Of a DNA stretch of 64,000 bases, positions 11,856 through 21,927 are shown piece after piece. Made by a program: the position numbers and the translations under genes. The first letter of the stretch is position 1, and each line of letters opens with the position of its first letter. Under the pieces are notes generated by a model that was given only the letters and a program-made list of their open reading frames with translations, ran no database searches and was not told the DNA's origin. The stretch is from Macrophomina tecta (lineage: Eukaryota > Ascomycota > Dothideomycetes > Botryosphaeriales > Botryosphaeriaceae): positions 62,001-126,000 of the forward strand of contig JAKSGN010000003.1 in the NCBI GenBank assembly GCA_024180945.1, given 5' to 3'.

Positions 11856-12503
11856 TTAATCGGAGCACAAGCGGCCGAGGAGAGATAAGACGCGGGAAAG
11901 AGCGCGGCCGATGGAAAGGTCGTGCTCGGCATTGAGGCTGGCGGTAGTCGGGAGGCCAGCCTTGGTCCGTAGGCGGCGCAGGAAAGCGCTTAGATCGGTC
12001 AGCAGGCGGCTGATGACCTGGCGAGCGAACAGGGCGGCCTCTTCATCGTCGAAGTCATACTTGCCGAAGCGCATGGGGCTGCGGGTGCAGACAAGCGGCG
12101 GGTCGGAGGGGTCGGCAGAGGGGCCGGTGGTGGTGAAGATCTGGTCGAAGCCGTGCTTGGTGGCGGCATCGGGCACGAGGGCGTAAGCTACGCAAGCGGC
12201 ATAGCACAGGTTGGCGATGGCGTCGGCCATCTGGACGGCAGCGTGGGCGGCTGCCGGCTCGGCAGAGCACTGGTCACAGGCCTCGATGCGGTCCCATAGC
12301 TCGTCGAGCAGGGCGCTGATGCCCAGGAGGGCTTCGAATGGCACGGCGCCCTTTGCGGGGATCTGGGCGGCCTTGAGGGTGATGTGGTGCAGGCAGTCGC
12401 AGCCGCCGCCATGGTCGCCGTAGGCTCCGGCGAGCATTGGATCGGGTGCGTGATGGTGCGGAGTGCTGTCAGATACTGGCGGACGGGGCGCAGCATCGTG
12501 CAC
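11856..12503 (-). CDS. AflR-type regulatory-domain protein without a zinc cluster (regulator 2)
   Basis: Single exon, 215 residues. It matches the C-terminal regulatory domain of its two neighbours, not their DNA-binding part. It has a CDCLHHITLKA opening, a central helix ending in DRIEACDQCS, then SPMRFGKYDFDDEEA, and a leucine-rich C-terminal helix. The same order occurs in regulator 1 (CTGDC..., CAACAANRS, VGSVKV) and regulator 3 (CPCLAAL, GCARAHEAPVGC, VRIGSYSV). No CX2CX6C cluster is visible in the 480 bp upstream in any minus frame. It could be a natural zinc-less partner or a remnant of a duplicated regulator. The open frame is intact, which favours a retained function. Function inferred. 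Confidence 0.72.
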   Translation of the reverse strand: MHDAAPRPPVSDSTPHHHAPDPMLAGAYGDHGGGCDCLHHITLKAAQIPAKGAVPFEALLGISALLDELWDRIEACDQCSAEPAAAHAAVQMADAIANLCYAACVAYALVPDAATKHGFDQIFTTTGPSADPSDPPLVCTRSPMRFGKYDFDDEEAALFARQVISRLLTDLSAFLRRLRTKAGLPTTASLNAEHDLSIGRALSRVLSLLGRLCSD

Positions 12504-12984
12504 TCGGGGCCATCTTTTATAGGCAGCTGGCGAGGATCGAGTCGTGCCGTAGGATGCCGCGTGGTGGCTTGTAGAGTCGAGTCGAGTCGAGTCGGGCGTA
12601 CAGAGGATGGCGTTGGAGGATTTTTGTTCATGCCGGTTTGGGGCTAGGATTGGCCAGGGTCTGATACACAGTACAAGGTAAATACGATCCTCCGGAGCGA
12701 GGGCGAGTCGGGGGAAAGTCGTGGCCTGGAAGCCAGATCATGACGGCCTGTGTCCACAGTCACACAGTTATCTGTATTGTGCAGACGGCGCTAGAATACA
12801 TGCGGAATAGCGCGCGGGCAGCGGGGAGTGCCTAGGCAGAGCACGGTTAGCCGCGGCCGGCTGCTGCCACTGCTGCCTCCGCTGCCACCACCACCACCGC
12901 TGCCATCAACCGCATCGCCGGCTAATTTGCCTGCTGAGACCCAACACCGCACGATGCCTCATGCCCACCACATGATGCTGCCAT
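12504..12984. other. Spacer between regulators 2 and 3
   Basis: Holds the promoter of regulator 2 and the 3' end of regulator 3. A GAGTC tandem lies at about 12573-12594 and a CCACCACCACC-type run near 12885-12902. No zinc-cluster exon was found on the minus strand. Confidence 0.5.
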
Positions 12985-13917
12985 TCACCCCGCCATGCAC
13001 GCCTTGCGCACCAGTCCTTCCAGCTCCCAGCACAGCGACCCGTGCATGAGCGTGCGGATGCTGCTCGTCTCCTCATTCTGCCCGCAGCCGTGGTCTTGCA
13101 AGGCCAGCCGCTGCAGCAAGAGCTCCATCCTGTGAAGCTCGAAAAGCACCACCTGCCGCTTGACTGCTGGCTCATCTGCGCTGCAAACGGAATAAGATCC
13201 GATGCGGACCTCTGCACGCTTGCCCACTACACCACCGGGGCACCACTCCAATGCCGTCCCGTATCGCCCCAGCACGCGCTGCGCCACAAGCAACGCAAGG
13301 CACCCGACCGGCGCTTCGTGCGCCCTCGCGCACCCCAGGACGCCGTTCAGCGCTGATACCGCCTCTCTGTTGCGCTGCAGGATCCCGTCGAGACCGCACC
13401 ATTCGTCCCAAGGCGGCTGCATCGTCCCGAGCACCTCTCCCAGAGCCGCCAAGCACGGACAGGAGGTCTTGTCGTCGCAGATTGTGCTGGGTGTTCCCGC
13501 CGTAAATGATTCATCTTGCGATGCGAGCGCCAGGTCGGCGCTGAAGAAGTCCGCCGCAGTCAGAGATCCAAAGTCCAGACCCGGTGTTATGGTGTCGTAT
13601 GCTGGCCGGTCAAGAGCGACATCTGCGCTGATCGTGTCGTCTGGCGCATTTTTACATTTACCCTGTTCGGCAGCCCAGAGGTCGAGGCCTGGGTTCTCGA
13701 CCAAGTGAAAGATCGGGCCTGTTGCCGCCTTTCCTCCCACAGACTTGCGCTTTGGCCGAGCTTTGGACGTCCTCGTCGTGCGCTGGACGCAGCGTGTGCC
13801 TCGTGAGTGGCATCGAATGCAGGCCGATGAATCCTCGAATTCGCACTTGACTTTCATATGGTGGCATTGTTCGCATGAGAGCTGTCGGTCCCTTCGCGCC
13901 ATGCTGGCTTTGGTCAT
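12985..13917 (-). CDS. Zn(II)2Cys6 transcription factor, AflR-like (regulator 3)
   Basis: Intronless, 310 residues. The zinc cluster is at the N-terminus (CEQCHHMKVKC followed by CIRCHSRGTRC), with a basic tail (SKARPKRKS). The AflR-like C-terminal half runs from CPCLAALGEVLGTM through WDEWCGLDGILQRNREAV and LGCARAHEAPVGC to VRIGSYSV and a final helix. It is shorter than regulator 1 and lacks its serine and glutamine tracts. The start at 13917 gives a short basic lead into the cluster; a second Met five codons later is possible. GACCCGAG at 14043-14050, about 125 bp upstream, matches the motif in other cluster promoters and may allow cross- or self-regulation (inference). Confidence 0.88.
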   Translation of the reverse strand: MTKASMARRDRQLSCEQCHHMKVKCEFEDSSACIRCHSRGTRCVQRTTRTSKARPKRKSVGGKAATGPIFHLVENPGLDLWAAEQGKCKNAPDDTISADVALDRPAYDTITPGLDFGSLTAADFFSADLALASQDESFTAGTPSTICDDKTSCPCLAALGEVLGTMQPPWDEWCGLDGILQRNREAVSALNGVLGCARAHEAPVGCLALLVAQRVLGRYGTALEWCPGGVVGKRAEVRIGSYSVCSADEPAVKRQVVLFELHRMELLLQRLALQDHGCGQNEETSSIRTLMHGSLCWELEGLVRKACMAG

Positions 13918-14532
13918 ACAGAGCCACTTCCCGCGACCGTGCCGCTAGCCTTTATACGCCAAATCACCACTCCTCTACGCAGAGGCTCATGACCGTCGGC
14001 CCGATCAACAGCAAAGACGAAGAGAAAAAAAAAAAAAAAAAAGACCCGAGAGCCGCAGCCTGGCCAAGTAGTCGAGCAGCAACCCCCCTTCCAGTCGTCA
14101 GATCAGCCCACAAGTACATTTCCCGACTAAAGTAGAAGGGCCGAATCCATTGTTAGACCTATATTAACTGTCTGCTGAAGACTACAGACACGATGAGTTC
14201 GGTTCTAGAAACAATGTATAAACGATATCAAAGGTATGTATAAATTGGTTGAGGCATCTATTCAATTTTATGTGTCAATGATACCGTTGGCTATTCGAGT
14301 GCCGATGAGTGAGCACTTTAGCTGCCTAATGGAGAAATGACTTAACGGACGGGTTGATTCAAGGCCCGGCGTTAGAAGCCAATGGATTGATTCCCTCCTC
14401 CGCAAGTCCGCGTTACCTTGTCGAGCTAGAAGCTTGTCTTACACGCAATGTCATTGGACCAATCGCTCTCGTGCAAATCGCGCAGTGCACAGCTGAGCGA
14501 CTCAGGCCTAGACTGCGACTCAGACTTGGACA
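13918..14532. other. Spacer with promoter of regulator 3
   Basis: Contains an A homopolymer at about 14025-14042 directly followed by GACCCGAG. The remainder is the 3' region of the minus-strand membrane protein. No gene is seen. Confidence 0.5.
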
Positions 14533-15606
14533 CTAGATGCGCGCAGCCAACGCAAAGGCCAGCACAGCCCCCGGTCCGATTGCCAACATCGCGGCTACAA
14601 GAAGGCTTGACAGGCGAAGCGCGCCCATGCCGCCGAGGAGAGAGCCCGGATCTGCGCGGACGGGCCCAAGCAGCACGAAGGCGTAAGGTAGATACGCCGC
14701 CGCCATGACGACCACATCGTATTGAAGGAAGAGGTGGGCCGCATCGGTTATCGAGCCAGCCCGGATCGCATTGTCAGGCCAGAAAACCCGGCGGAGCAAC
14801 CGGGCACCCCCAGCCCGCAAGGCCCCCAGCACCGCGTAGAGGTGGCCGAATGCCGCAGCTGTGCCCGCGATCAGCAGAGGCAGCGCCGGTTGCGTCAAAG
14901 ACGACGAGGATGTCATCTTATCAAGCATGAAGAACAAGAGCACTAGCGCTGGCGGCGAGAAGCGGTAAAGTGCGATGGCGCGGTGAGCGCGAGATGGCGA
15001 GCAGCGCACGAATGCGGGAAAGAGAAGGATCGCAGGCGCGGCTTGGCCCAGGGCCGCGACAATAGCGAGAGCAGGAGATGGCGGGGGCAGTGAGGGAAAA
15101 GCCCGGGCAGAATGGGCGTGCCTCAGCAGATACAGTGGATAGACAAAGGCGGCGCCGTAAGCCTGGTTGAAAATGCCCCACAATGCGGGCTCACTGCGCG
15201 AGAGTCAGCCACCGGCGAGCCAGAAGCAGGGGCGAAGGGAGGATGCTCACATCAAGGCGCATGGTGAGGTGTGTGCGCATGAGAGCGCCAGCATGCACAG
15301 AGCGGTAGCCTGCATGCCCGAATGGACCTGCACGAGCAGCAGACGACGGGCCGGATCTCGCCGGTCGAACAGCGAGCCGTGGTAGAAGATGACAGCGGGC
15401 TCGAGCCGACGGTCTAGCCAAGCGATGCCCGTGTACCGGCGGAGCAGGGGCGTGCCGTCTGGCAGGGTCCCGCTGCTGCGCGTGCGGGCTACGGATGCCC
15501 CGGCGCCGTGCTTGAAAGGCAATTTCCATAGGCAATGGTAGCCAAGACGGGCGAGAGCGGCATTGTAACAGGCCAAGAGGAGCGTCGTGACAGCCATCTT
15601 CGTCAT
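14533..15606 (-). CDS. Polytopic membrane protein of unknown function
   Basis: Exon 1 is 15606-15251 and exon 2 is 15193-14533 (donor GTGAGC, acceptor CGCAG), giving 338 residues. Many hydrophobic stretches (at least six) are separated by short basic loops, so it is an integral membrane protein. Segments that look conserved rather than random are LGYHCLWKLPF near the start, the YTGIAWLDRRLEPAVIFY block, and WGIFNQAYGAAFVYPLYLL just after the intron. I believe similar proteins occur in other fungal metabolite clusters, but I do not know an assigned reaction. Candidates are a membrane-embedded cyclase, a transferase or a carrier. It is divergent from the FSH1 hydrolase at 15812 and shares a 205 bp promoter carrying the cluster motif, so it is probably co-regulated with it. 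Confidence 0.8.
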
Positions 15607-15811
15607 GGCCAGCCTGATGTTGTCAGCCAGCCAGCAGCCGGTGCTATTTACGTTGACGGTCGAAAGTACCCGATGAGAGACCCCCGAAAGAACCCGGGCA
15701 CGGGTATTTCATTGCCTTTCGAGGTCTATCTTGCCCGGCCTGTTTCAACGTCGTACAGGAAGCTCTCTACCGGCCGCTAGGAGCGTACTCAGGCCCGTAT
15801 ATTCTCCCGCA
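15607..15811. promoter_or_regulatory. Bidirectional promoter, membrane protein / FSH hydrolase 1
   Basis: Contains AAAGTACCCGA at 15663-15673, identical to two sites at 5709 and 5739. It is followed by CCCCCGA and by AACCCGGGCACGGGT (about 15691-15705). Confidence 0.5.
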
Positions 15812-17034
15812 ATGCGCGTCCTCTGTCTGCACGGGTCCGGCACCAACAGCCGCATCCTGCGCGCTCAAATAGGTGAGTGTAGAGCCCAGCCTTTACGTCC
15901 ACTCTTTCACCGTTGAATCTCGACTTGACGAGGTTTCATCGACGTAGAGCCGTTCCGTAGGCTACTCCCGGCGCACTACGAATTCTTCTACCTGGATGGC
16001 GAGTACGAGTGTGGGCCGGCCGAAGGCGTGGCTGATGTCTTCCCCGGCCCATACCTCTGCTATTATCCTATGCCGCCAACTCGTGAAAGCCTACGACGCG
16101 CGCATGACCGGGTTCTCGAGACCGTCGAGAGAGATGGACCGTTCGATATCGTGTTAGGATTCAGTCAGGTAAGTAGCGCTCCATTGAGAACGGATGTACG
16201 GCAGTCGTCGGGGAATTTCTGCGTAGCGCAGCGCATCAAGACCGCCATTCGGCTCGGCCCGCCACGGAGCCGCGGACCGAACCGAAGCCTGCGCCTGGAC
16301 AGAAGCCAAGTGGGACGGGAAAGCTCGGAGGAAAAGCGAACGGGAAAAGGGAGCGTATAATCCAGCCCATGCCCGTGCGGGGGAGCCAGCAACAGGACAG
16401 AGAGATGCTGCATCGAGCCCTCGCTGACCTATTCTAGGGTGCTGCCCTTGCTGCATCCGTATTGCTGCACGACGCCGCTTCGACCACGCCGGGAAAAAGC
16501 CAGCCCAGGGATGACTCTGAAGAACCACTTTTCCGCGCTGCTGTATTCCTGTGCGCGAGCATGCCCTTCTCGCTCAGCCTGCGTGCCGGTCGCAATTGTG
16601 CCACCGACTTCGACCTGACGGCCGCCGCGACTGACATCGTGAAGGCGCCGTCGCCCCTCGAGTCTTCGTCTTCCGAGGACGACGATGACGACGGAATAAG
16701 CGCGTCTGGCCGCGACGATCTCGGCTCCGACAGCGGCTACGAAGATGACGAGAAGGAGGAAGAGAAGAAGAAAAGGAGGACCGGATCCGCCTTGCCTCGT
16801 CGCTTCGATCCCTCCGCCCACGACGCCCGCCGCGTCGCTATACCGACCGCTCACATTATCGGCAAGGCCGACCGCTGGGCCTCCCAGGGACAAGGTCTGG
16901 CCGAGCTGTGCGGCGGCGAAAGCGCCAGAGTTCTTACTCTCGTGCACAGATGGGGTCATGTCATCCCTCGCGATCAAGCCACAAGCGCCGCTATTGCTGG
17001 ATTGGTCGAGAGCGTAGTTGCTGCTGCAAGATGA
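15812..17034 (+). CDS. FSH1-family serine hydrolase 1
   Basis: Alpha/beta-hydrolase of the FSH1/LovG type. In lovastatin biosynthesis LovG releases the finished chain from a PKS without a releasing domain (family knowledge), so off-loading is the likely role here. Exons are 15812-15872, 15948-16168 and 16438-17034, giving 292 residues. It begins MRVLCLHGSGTNS, with LDGEYEC near residue 40. The nucleophile elbow GFSQG (Ser about 93) spans the exon 2/3 junction. The acid loop is IIGKADRW and the histidine lies in RWGHVIPRD. Between elbow and acid there is a strongly acidic then basic low-complexity insert (SSSEDDDDDG...DDEKEEEKKKRR) not present in FSH hydrolase 2. The second intron, at 269 nt, is long for this locus. 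Divergent from the membrane protein. Confidence 0.87.
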
Positions 17035-17682
17035 TGCGCGGTAATGCGTACAGCGCCATCGGGTGTTGGTGTTTCGATTAGATGCTCTGTGGCTTTTCTT
17101 TGCTTCTCCACGCGCTTCTGCTACGTTCATCAACTCTGTAGGTTATGTCTGCGCGATGAAGAATAGTTGCTGCTGCTTCTATAGACCGACGCATCCTTTT
17201 GCACTAGAAAAAAAAAGGATAAGCCAGGGAATAGACTACTGCTGCGTTAGTTTTTTTTTTTTTTTTTTTTTCTGCTTTAGATCTGCCGTCTTTCAAGGAA
17301 AATCAACTTTTTCCCTAATATCTCGACTACGTATGTACTATGGACGTATTGTAAAGATCCGATGAGGATATCTTGCTACTTATGATTGGACTAAATCTAT
17401 ACAAAACCAAAAAACAAAAAAAAAAAAAAAAGAAGAATGTACTCCTCACTTTATGCATATTCAAATTCGTGAATATAGCTGAAGGAATAAGCTTTGCCAC
17501 TTGTATCACTGTAGAATATGACATTTTATCCTATATATCGTCTTATGAAGATAGAAGAACACAAGGGAAGATTATCCAATGAAACGGCTCAACCCCTTCT
17601 AAATGGTTGTGCTTAATATGAGAAGGTATGACTAGTGGTCTATTGTTGAAGACATGGCATGCACCACTCATATCATGTCCAC
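17035..17682. other. Convergent 3' spacer
   Basis: Between the ends of FSH hydrolase 1 and P450-2. It holds a T run (about 17251-17271), an A run (about 17418-17432) and AT-rich DNA. No gene is seen. Confidence 0.55.
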
Positions 17683-19527
17683 TCACGAGTTCGATAATCC
17701 GTTGGCCTCCGCCACTTCCCCCACTGCCGATGATCGCCGGGGCTCTGGCCATGACGTCCTCCTCACAGCCCTGGCGTAGAAGTTCATCGGACGGATGACG
17801 ATGAACTCTGGGTCGTACTCTATGGCTTGTTCCGATGCGTCGAAGAACTCATAGCGATACACCAGCTCGGCGAGCGCGACTTTCACCTCCTGCAGGGCGA
17901 CGTTGAAGCCGATGCAACCCCTGGCGCCGGTCGCAAACGGGATAAACGAGGCGCGGTGCCGTTCATTCGTCTTGCCGCCGTCACGCAACCAGCGGTCGGG
18001 ATCGAAGACGTCCCGGTTGGCCCAGTGGTCGCGGTGGCGGTGGATGTGCGGCAGGCTGGGGATGACAATGGCGCCGCGGGGCACGGCCCAGCCGCCCGGC
18101 AGCACGACGTCGGCGCGGGCGTTGCGGGCAGGCTGGAAAGACGGGCCATGCACGCGCTGCGTCTCCTTGACGAAGGCGTCCAGGAAGCGTAGGCTGTGGA
18201 TTTCGTCGTACGTCCACGTCTTGTTGTGCTCCGCGCCCGCGTCGACCAGTTCCTGCAAGAGGCGGCGTTGGTGAGCGCCCCCCGCATGCGTCGCCAGCGC
18301 GTAGATCAGCCAGGCCAGGAGCGACGAGCTTGTCACAAAGCCTGCGCCTACGAGCGCGAGCGTGTTGGAGAGGACGTAGGACCTGCGCAGCTTGGTGCCC
18401 CGCTCGTCCGTCGCCCGTGTCAGGTAGTCGACGATGCAGGTGGCGTGCAGGGCCGCGTCGTGGATGGGGAGATCGGTCGAACCGCCCAGCTTGCAGGCTT
18501 GGATCGCTTCTTCGATGATGCCGTACAGCTCGCTACGGGTTTGCTTGAGGAGAACGGGGTCGCCTGGTGTTTCGGGCTGTCAGTATGGTGGTTGTGCAAA
18601 CGCAAGCAAAGAGGGATTAACCGCAACCCTTACCGAACGGGATGTACGAATACCAAGCGCCTTTAGTTTGGACTCGGCGGTTGAGCGTTAGGTATTGGTT
18701 GAGCAACACTATCACTCTGTGTAGGGGTGCCTCTGGGGAGTCGAAATGGTGCAGGTCGATGCCCAGGACAAGTTGACAGATGATCTGCGACGCCAGTTTG
18801 GCAGTGAACCTGTACACGTTGAAAGCCTCTCCACGGGTATCAACCTCGTCCAACACGTTGAAAGACTTTTCTACGGCCTTCTGCAGAAGCGGGGTATAGT
18901 GTCTCACCGCTTTTGGTGACATGCTCGGAGGGATGAATTTATGCGCCTCCTTCCACGCGGGATGGTCGGTATCGCAAAGAAACAGTGCTGTCTCGTCTCT
19001 AATTCCGTAAATAGGATGGCTGGGATCGGAAGGAGCCTTTGTAAAGTAATCTCCTTCCTTAAGCACTACCGCTGCGATCTCGGGATCATTTGTTAGGTAG
19101 GTAATCCTCCCCATGTTGTTCGTTTTGATAACGCTGCCATACTTTGCGAACAGCCGCTCGTGATTCCCAACATGGTCAGGATAGAGTTCGAAGTGGTTTC
19201 CAAAGAAAGGAAGCCCTTCAGGGGCCTGAGGCTCTCTGATGCTATGTCCATCGACAGTGATACCAATGGGATCACTCCTAAAGACGTCTTCGACTGATTG
19301 AAGTTCTGCACCCCGGTGGTGGAATGTGATGTCTTCGTCGCATTTGTATCAGCAGCTAAAGCCCTTTCATTTGAACGGGGAGGCAGACACGTACGTTTGG
19401 GGGACAATATATTATATGCTCTTGCGACGCTGGCTTGCAACTCACTCAGACTCTTCGGAGAACCAATGTCAAACTGCTTGGCAGAACGCTCACCAAGCCC
19501 CATTAAGTAGAACTGCTTGACCGCCAT
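17683..19527 (-). CDS. Cytochrome P450 monooxygenase (P450-2)
   Basis: Exons are 19527-19395, 19332-18634 and 18563-17683, giving 570 residues. It has no obvious N-terminal anchor. Instead an extension of about 75 residues (starting MAVKQFYLMGLGERS) precedes the P450 core, which begins REPQAPEGLPFFGNHFELYP. Landmarks are the C-helix region DHPAWKEAHKFIPPSMSP, the I-helix VGAGFVTSSS, the ExxR motif KETQR, and the heme loop FATGARGCIG with Cys about 494. The I-helix lacks the usual acid-Thr pair (AGxDTT), the oddest feature of this protein. It looks like a known fungal P450 subgroup that carries such an extension and a GAGF-T-S I-helix (memory of the family, not searched). Its start is 261 bp from a divergent cytochrome b5/b5 reductase fusion, a likely electron donor. 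Substrate unknown. Confidence 0.9.
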
Positions 19528-19788
19528 TGCTGTAGAATATGCTTCGTGAGTAATCTACTTGAGCGAACGTTTCAGGACTCAGATGATATTTTAGAGAGGG
19601 GAGCTTTTCCAATGAAGGATGCGGCGACGCCGCGGCTCGGGCCATTTCGGTAGGGAGTTGAGACGAGTAACGACCCGAGCCTTCGGTATATTTTATGTTT
19701 AAGAGAATCTCTTAAACAACAATCAGCGTGAACCCGAGCAAATTACACGCGCAACAAATTTTGCATCGACAAGACCGCCTGGTCCAGT
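19528..19788. promoter_or_regulatory. Bidirectional promoter, P450-2 / cytochrome b5-b5 reductase
   Basis: A perfect 8-bp inverted repeat, GGCTCGGG (19634-19641) and CCCGAGCC (19674-19681), brackets 32 bp. A third site, AACCCGAGCA, lies at 19731-19740. All three contain CCCGAG in one orientation, the cluster-wide motif. Confidence 0.55.
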
Positions 19789-21260
19789 ATGGACAGTCTG
19801 AAGGAGTACTCATTGGTAGAAGTCTCGTCGCACAATACCAAGGATGATCTATGGATCGCAATCGACGGAAAAGGTTGGTAGCACACCCGAGATGGATCAG
19901 GAATTTTGCTAAAAAGAACTAGTATACAACGTGACTGGCTATCTGAATGAGCACCCCGGTGGCGAGGAGATACTTCAGGGTGTGGCAGGAAAGGACGCCA
20001 CCGCAGCGTTCGAGGACGCGGCGCACTCTGACGATGCATTCGAGAGAATGGAAAAGTTGCTGGTCGGAAAACTGCCGCCTCATGTAAGTTTGTTCAGACG
20101 GTTGACCTGACGCGGGGACTGAACATTCCCAGGAGCAACCGAGGCGCCCTGCTCAAACTCAATCTTTGAGGCTTGTTCCACAGTCACAGCCAGCTGGCAA
20201 GAGGCGGAGTGAGATGGTTGCAAAGTTGCCAGTGTGTTGTGCAGCTGGCGTGGGAATCTACCTCGCGAAGACCATGCTACCGTTGTCGATGAGATCCCTT
20301 GTTCCGAAAGTCGCTCAGAAGTTGTCTGAGAGACCGAATAACCCCAGCTTAATGGACTTTTGGGGCGGAGCACTCACTGCGGCCTCGCTGAACGTTCTTT
20401 GCCTGTGCTTCATGGCATCCCGCTTTTTCGAGAAACATAAACCAATAGAAAGCTATCCGGCCTACGTCAGACCAGCCAGACCACTTCCTTGCCCCGGTGC
20501 AAACGGGAAAAGGAAACAGGTGCTCGACCCTGGAAGGTACCAGAGCTTTACACTCATAGAGAAGCAACAGGTGGCGCGCAGCGTCTATCGTTTTATCCTC
20601 CGACTCCCCGAGGAGGGAGTACCTCTCGGCCTGCCCCTGGGACAACACATTAGGGTTGTGGCTCGGATTGACGGTCAAAGGGTGCAGAGGAGCTATACAC
20701 CAACATCTGCGCTCGACTGTGGTAGCACGCTAGAGCTGACAGTGAAGGTGTATCCGCAAGGGAAGATGAGCAACTACCTGCTCAATCTGCCCCTGAACTC
20801 GGAAGTCTCTGTATCCGGTCCGTTCGGCAGTTTTCGGGACTATCACCCAGGAAAATGGGAACAGATTGGCTGCATTGCCGGTGGAAGCGGCATCACGCCA
20901 ATCTACCAGCTTGTGCGCGCGATATGCGAAAATCCGATCGATTCGACCAAGGTGTATCTGTTGTACGGAAACGAGACACACGAGGACATTCTGCTAAGAG
21001 ATGAGCTCGATGAGCTCTCCCGGCGGCATCCGACGAAGCTATTGGCGCACCATATATTGGCGCACCCTCCACCGGGCTGGGAGGGACAGTCTGGATGGAT
21101 TAATATACAGATGATGCAAAAGCTGTTGCCGCAGCCTGGTGACAAGACTGGCTATCTCATATGTGGTCCACAAGGAATGGTCAAAGCCATGAAACAAAAT
21201 TTGGAGGTGATGGGTGGCAGAGACATGGTTTGTGATACGTCTAGAGTGTTCGTATTCTAG
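19789..21260 (+). CDS. Cytochrome b5 / NADH-cytochrome b5 reductase fusion
   Basis: Electron carrier that can pass NADH electrons through FAD to its own b5 heme and on to an oxygenase. Exons are 19789-19873, 19923-20083 and 20133-21260, giving 457 residues. The b5 domain is about residues 1-80, with heme ligands His39 (HPGGEE) and His63 (AAHSDD). Next come one or two hydrophobic segments (about 105-155), then the ferredoxin-reductase-like unit. That unit has the FAD motif RSYTP (about 268), the flavin loop [10 protein letters not shown], the NADH motif GGSGITP (about 332) and CGPQGM (about 426). All cofactor residues expected for both domains are visible. It begins head to head with P450-2, so it probably feeds that enzyme, although cytochrome P450 reductase or other cluster oxidases could also be partners. 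Confidence 0.92.
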
Positions 21261-21927
21261 AAATTCCCACGATTTCAGGAAGGCATTGAAGTCAAAATTT
21301 GGATGCAGATTAACCTGTACCACCGTTCTGTGAGAGATGCATGATTAAGAAAGTTCCGATCCTTCGCAACGTGATGGAAGCCCACTACTTGCAGAGTTGA
21401 AGTAGTCGTTGGACCGCGGATGTTCAGCCATGTTTGCAGCGTTTACAACTGGACGGCCGATCTGTTGTTTAGTGCATCGCAGACTTTCCCCCACCGTCGA
21501 CTTGTAGTCTATGATCCGCAGTCTCCCATTGACTACGAACTGTGTCTCATGCACCGAGAGTACACAAGGGCCGGGCGGGTGTTATTGGTAGGAACCATGA
21601 ATGCATAGAGTTGATCTACAGAGGGGGCTCCAGGGGTGAGACATCATGCTGGAGCGTGGGGGAAGAAACGCGTGAACTGCATGCAATGTAGCTGTGACAG
21701 TGGCGGCGCTGTGGCAAGCGTAATACCAACGGAATGTTCTTGGGGCAACGGGAGCTTCCGGGTACATCTCGACGGGGCCCGCGTTGAAAGTGCCCGACAA
21801 TTACCCGATCCCCTACGGACTTGGGAGGAAAGCAACCGGCGCGTGGGGTATTTGGACATGCGCAAGAACGAGCTGCATCGACTAAGCGGAACAGAGAGGA
21901 CGGAATCCTGAGGACGTCTACCTGACC
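21261..21927. promoter_or_regulatory. Promoter region of FSH hydrolase 2
   Basis: 667 bp without a gene. GTGCCCGACAATTACCCGAT at 21790-21809 holds a strong (TTACCCGAT) and a weaker (GCCCGA) copy of the cluster motif, about 120 bp before the start codon. Confidence 0.45.

Noticed and set aside
16429..17133. 234-codon minus-strand frame opposite FSH hydrolase 1
   Set aside because: The plus-strand spliced gene carries all FSH1 motifs; this frame has none.
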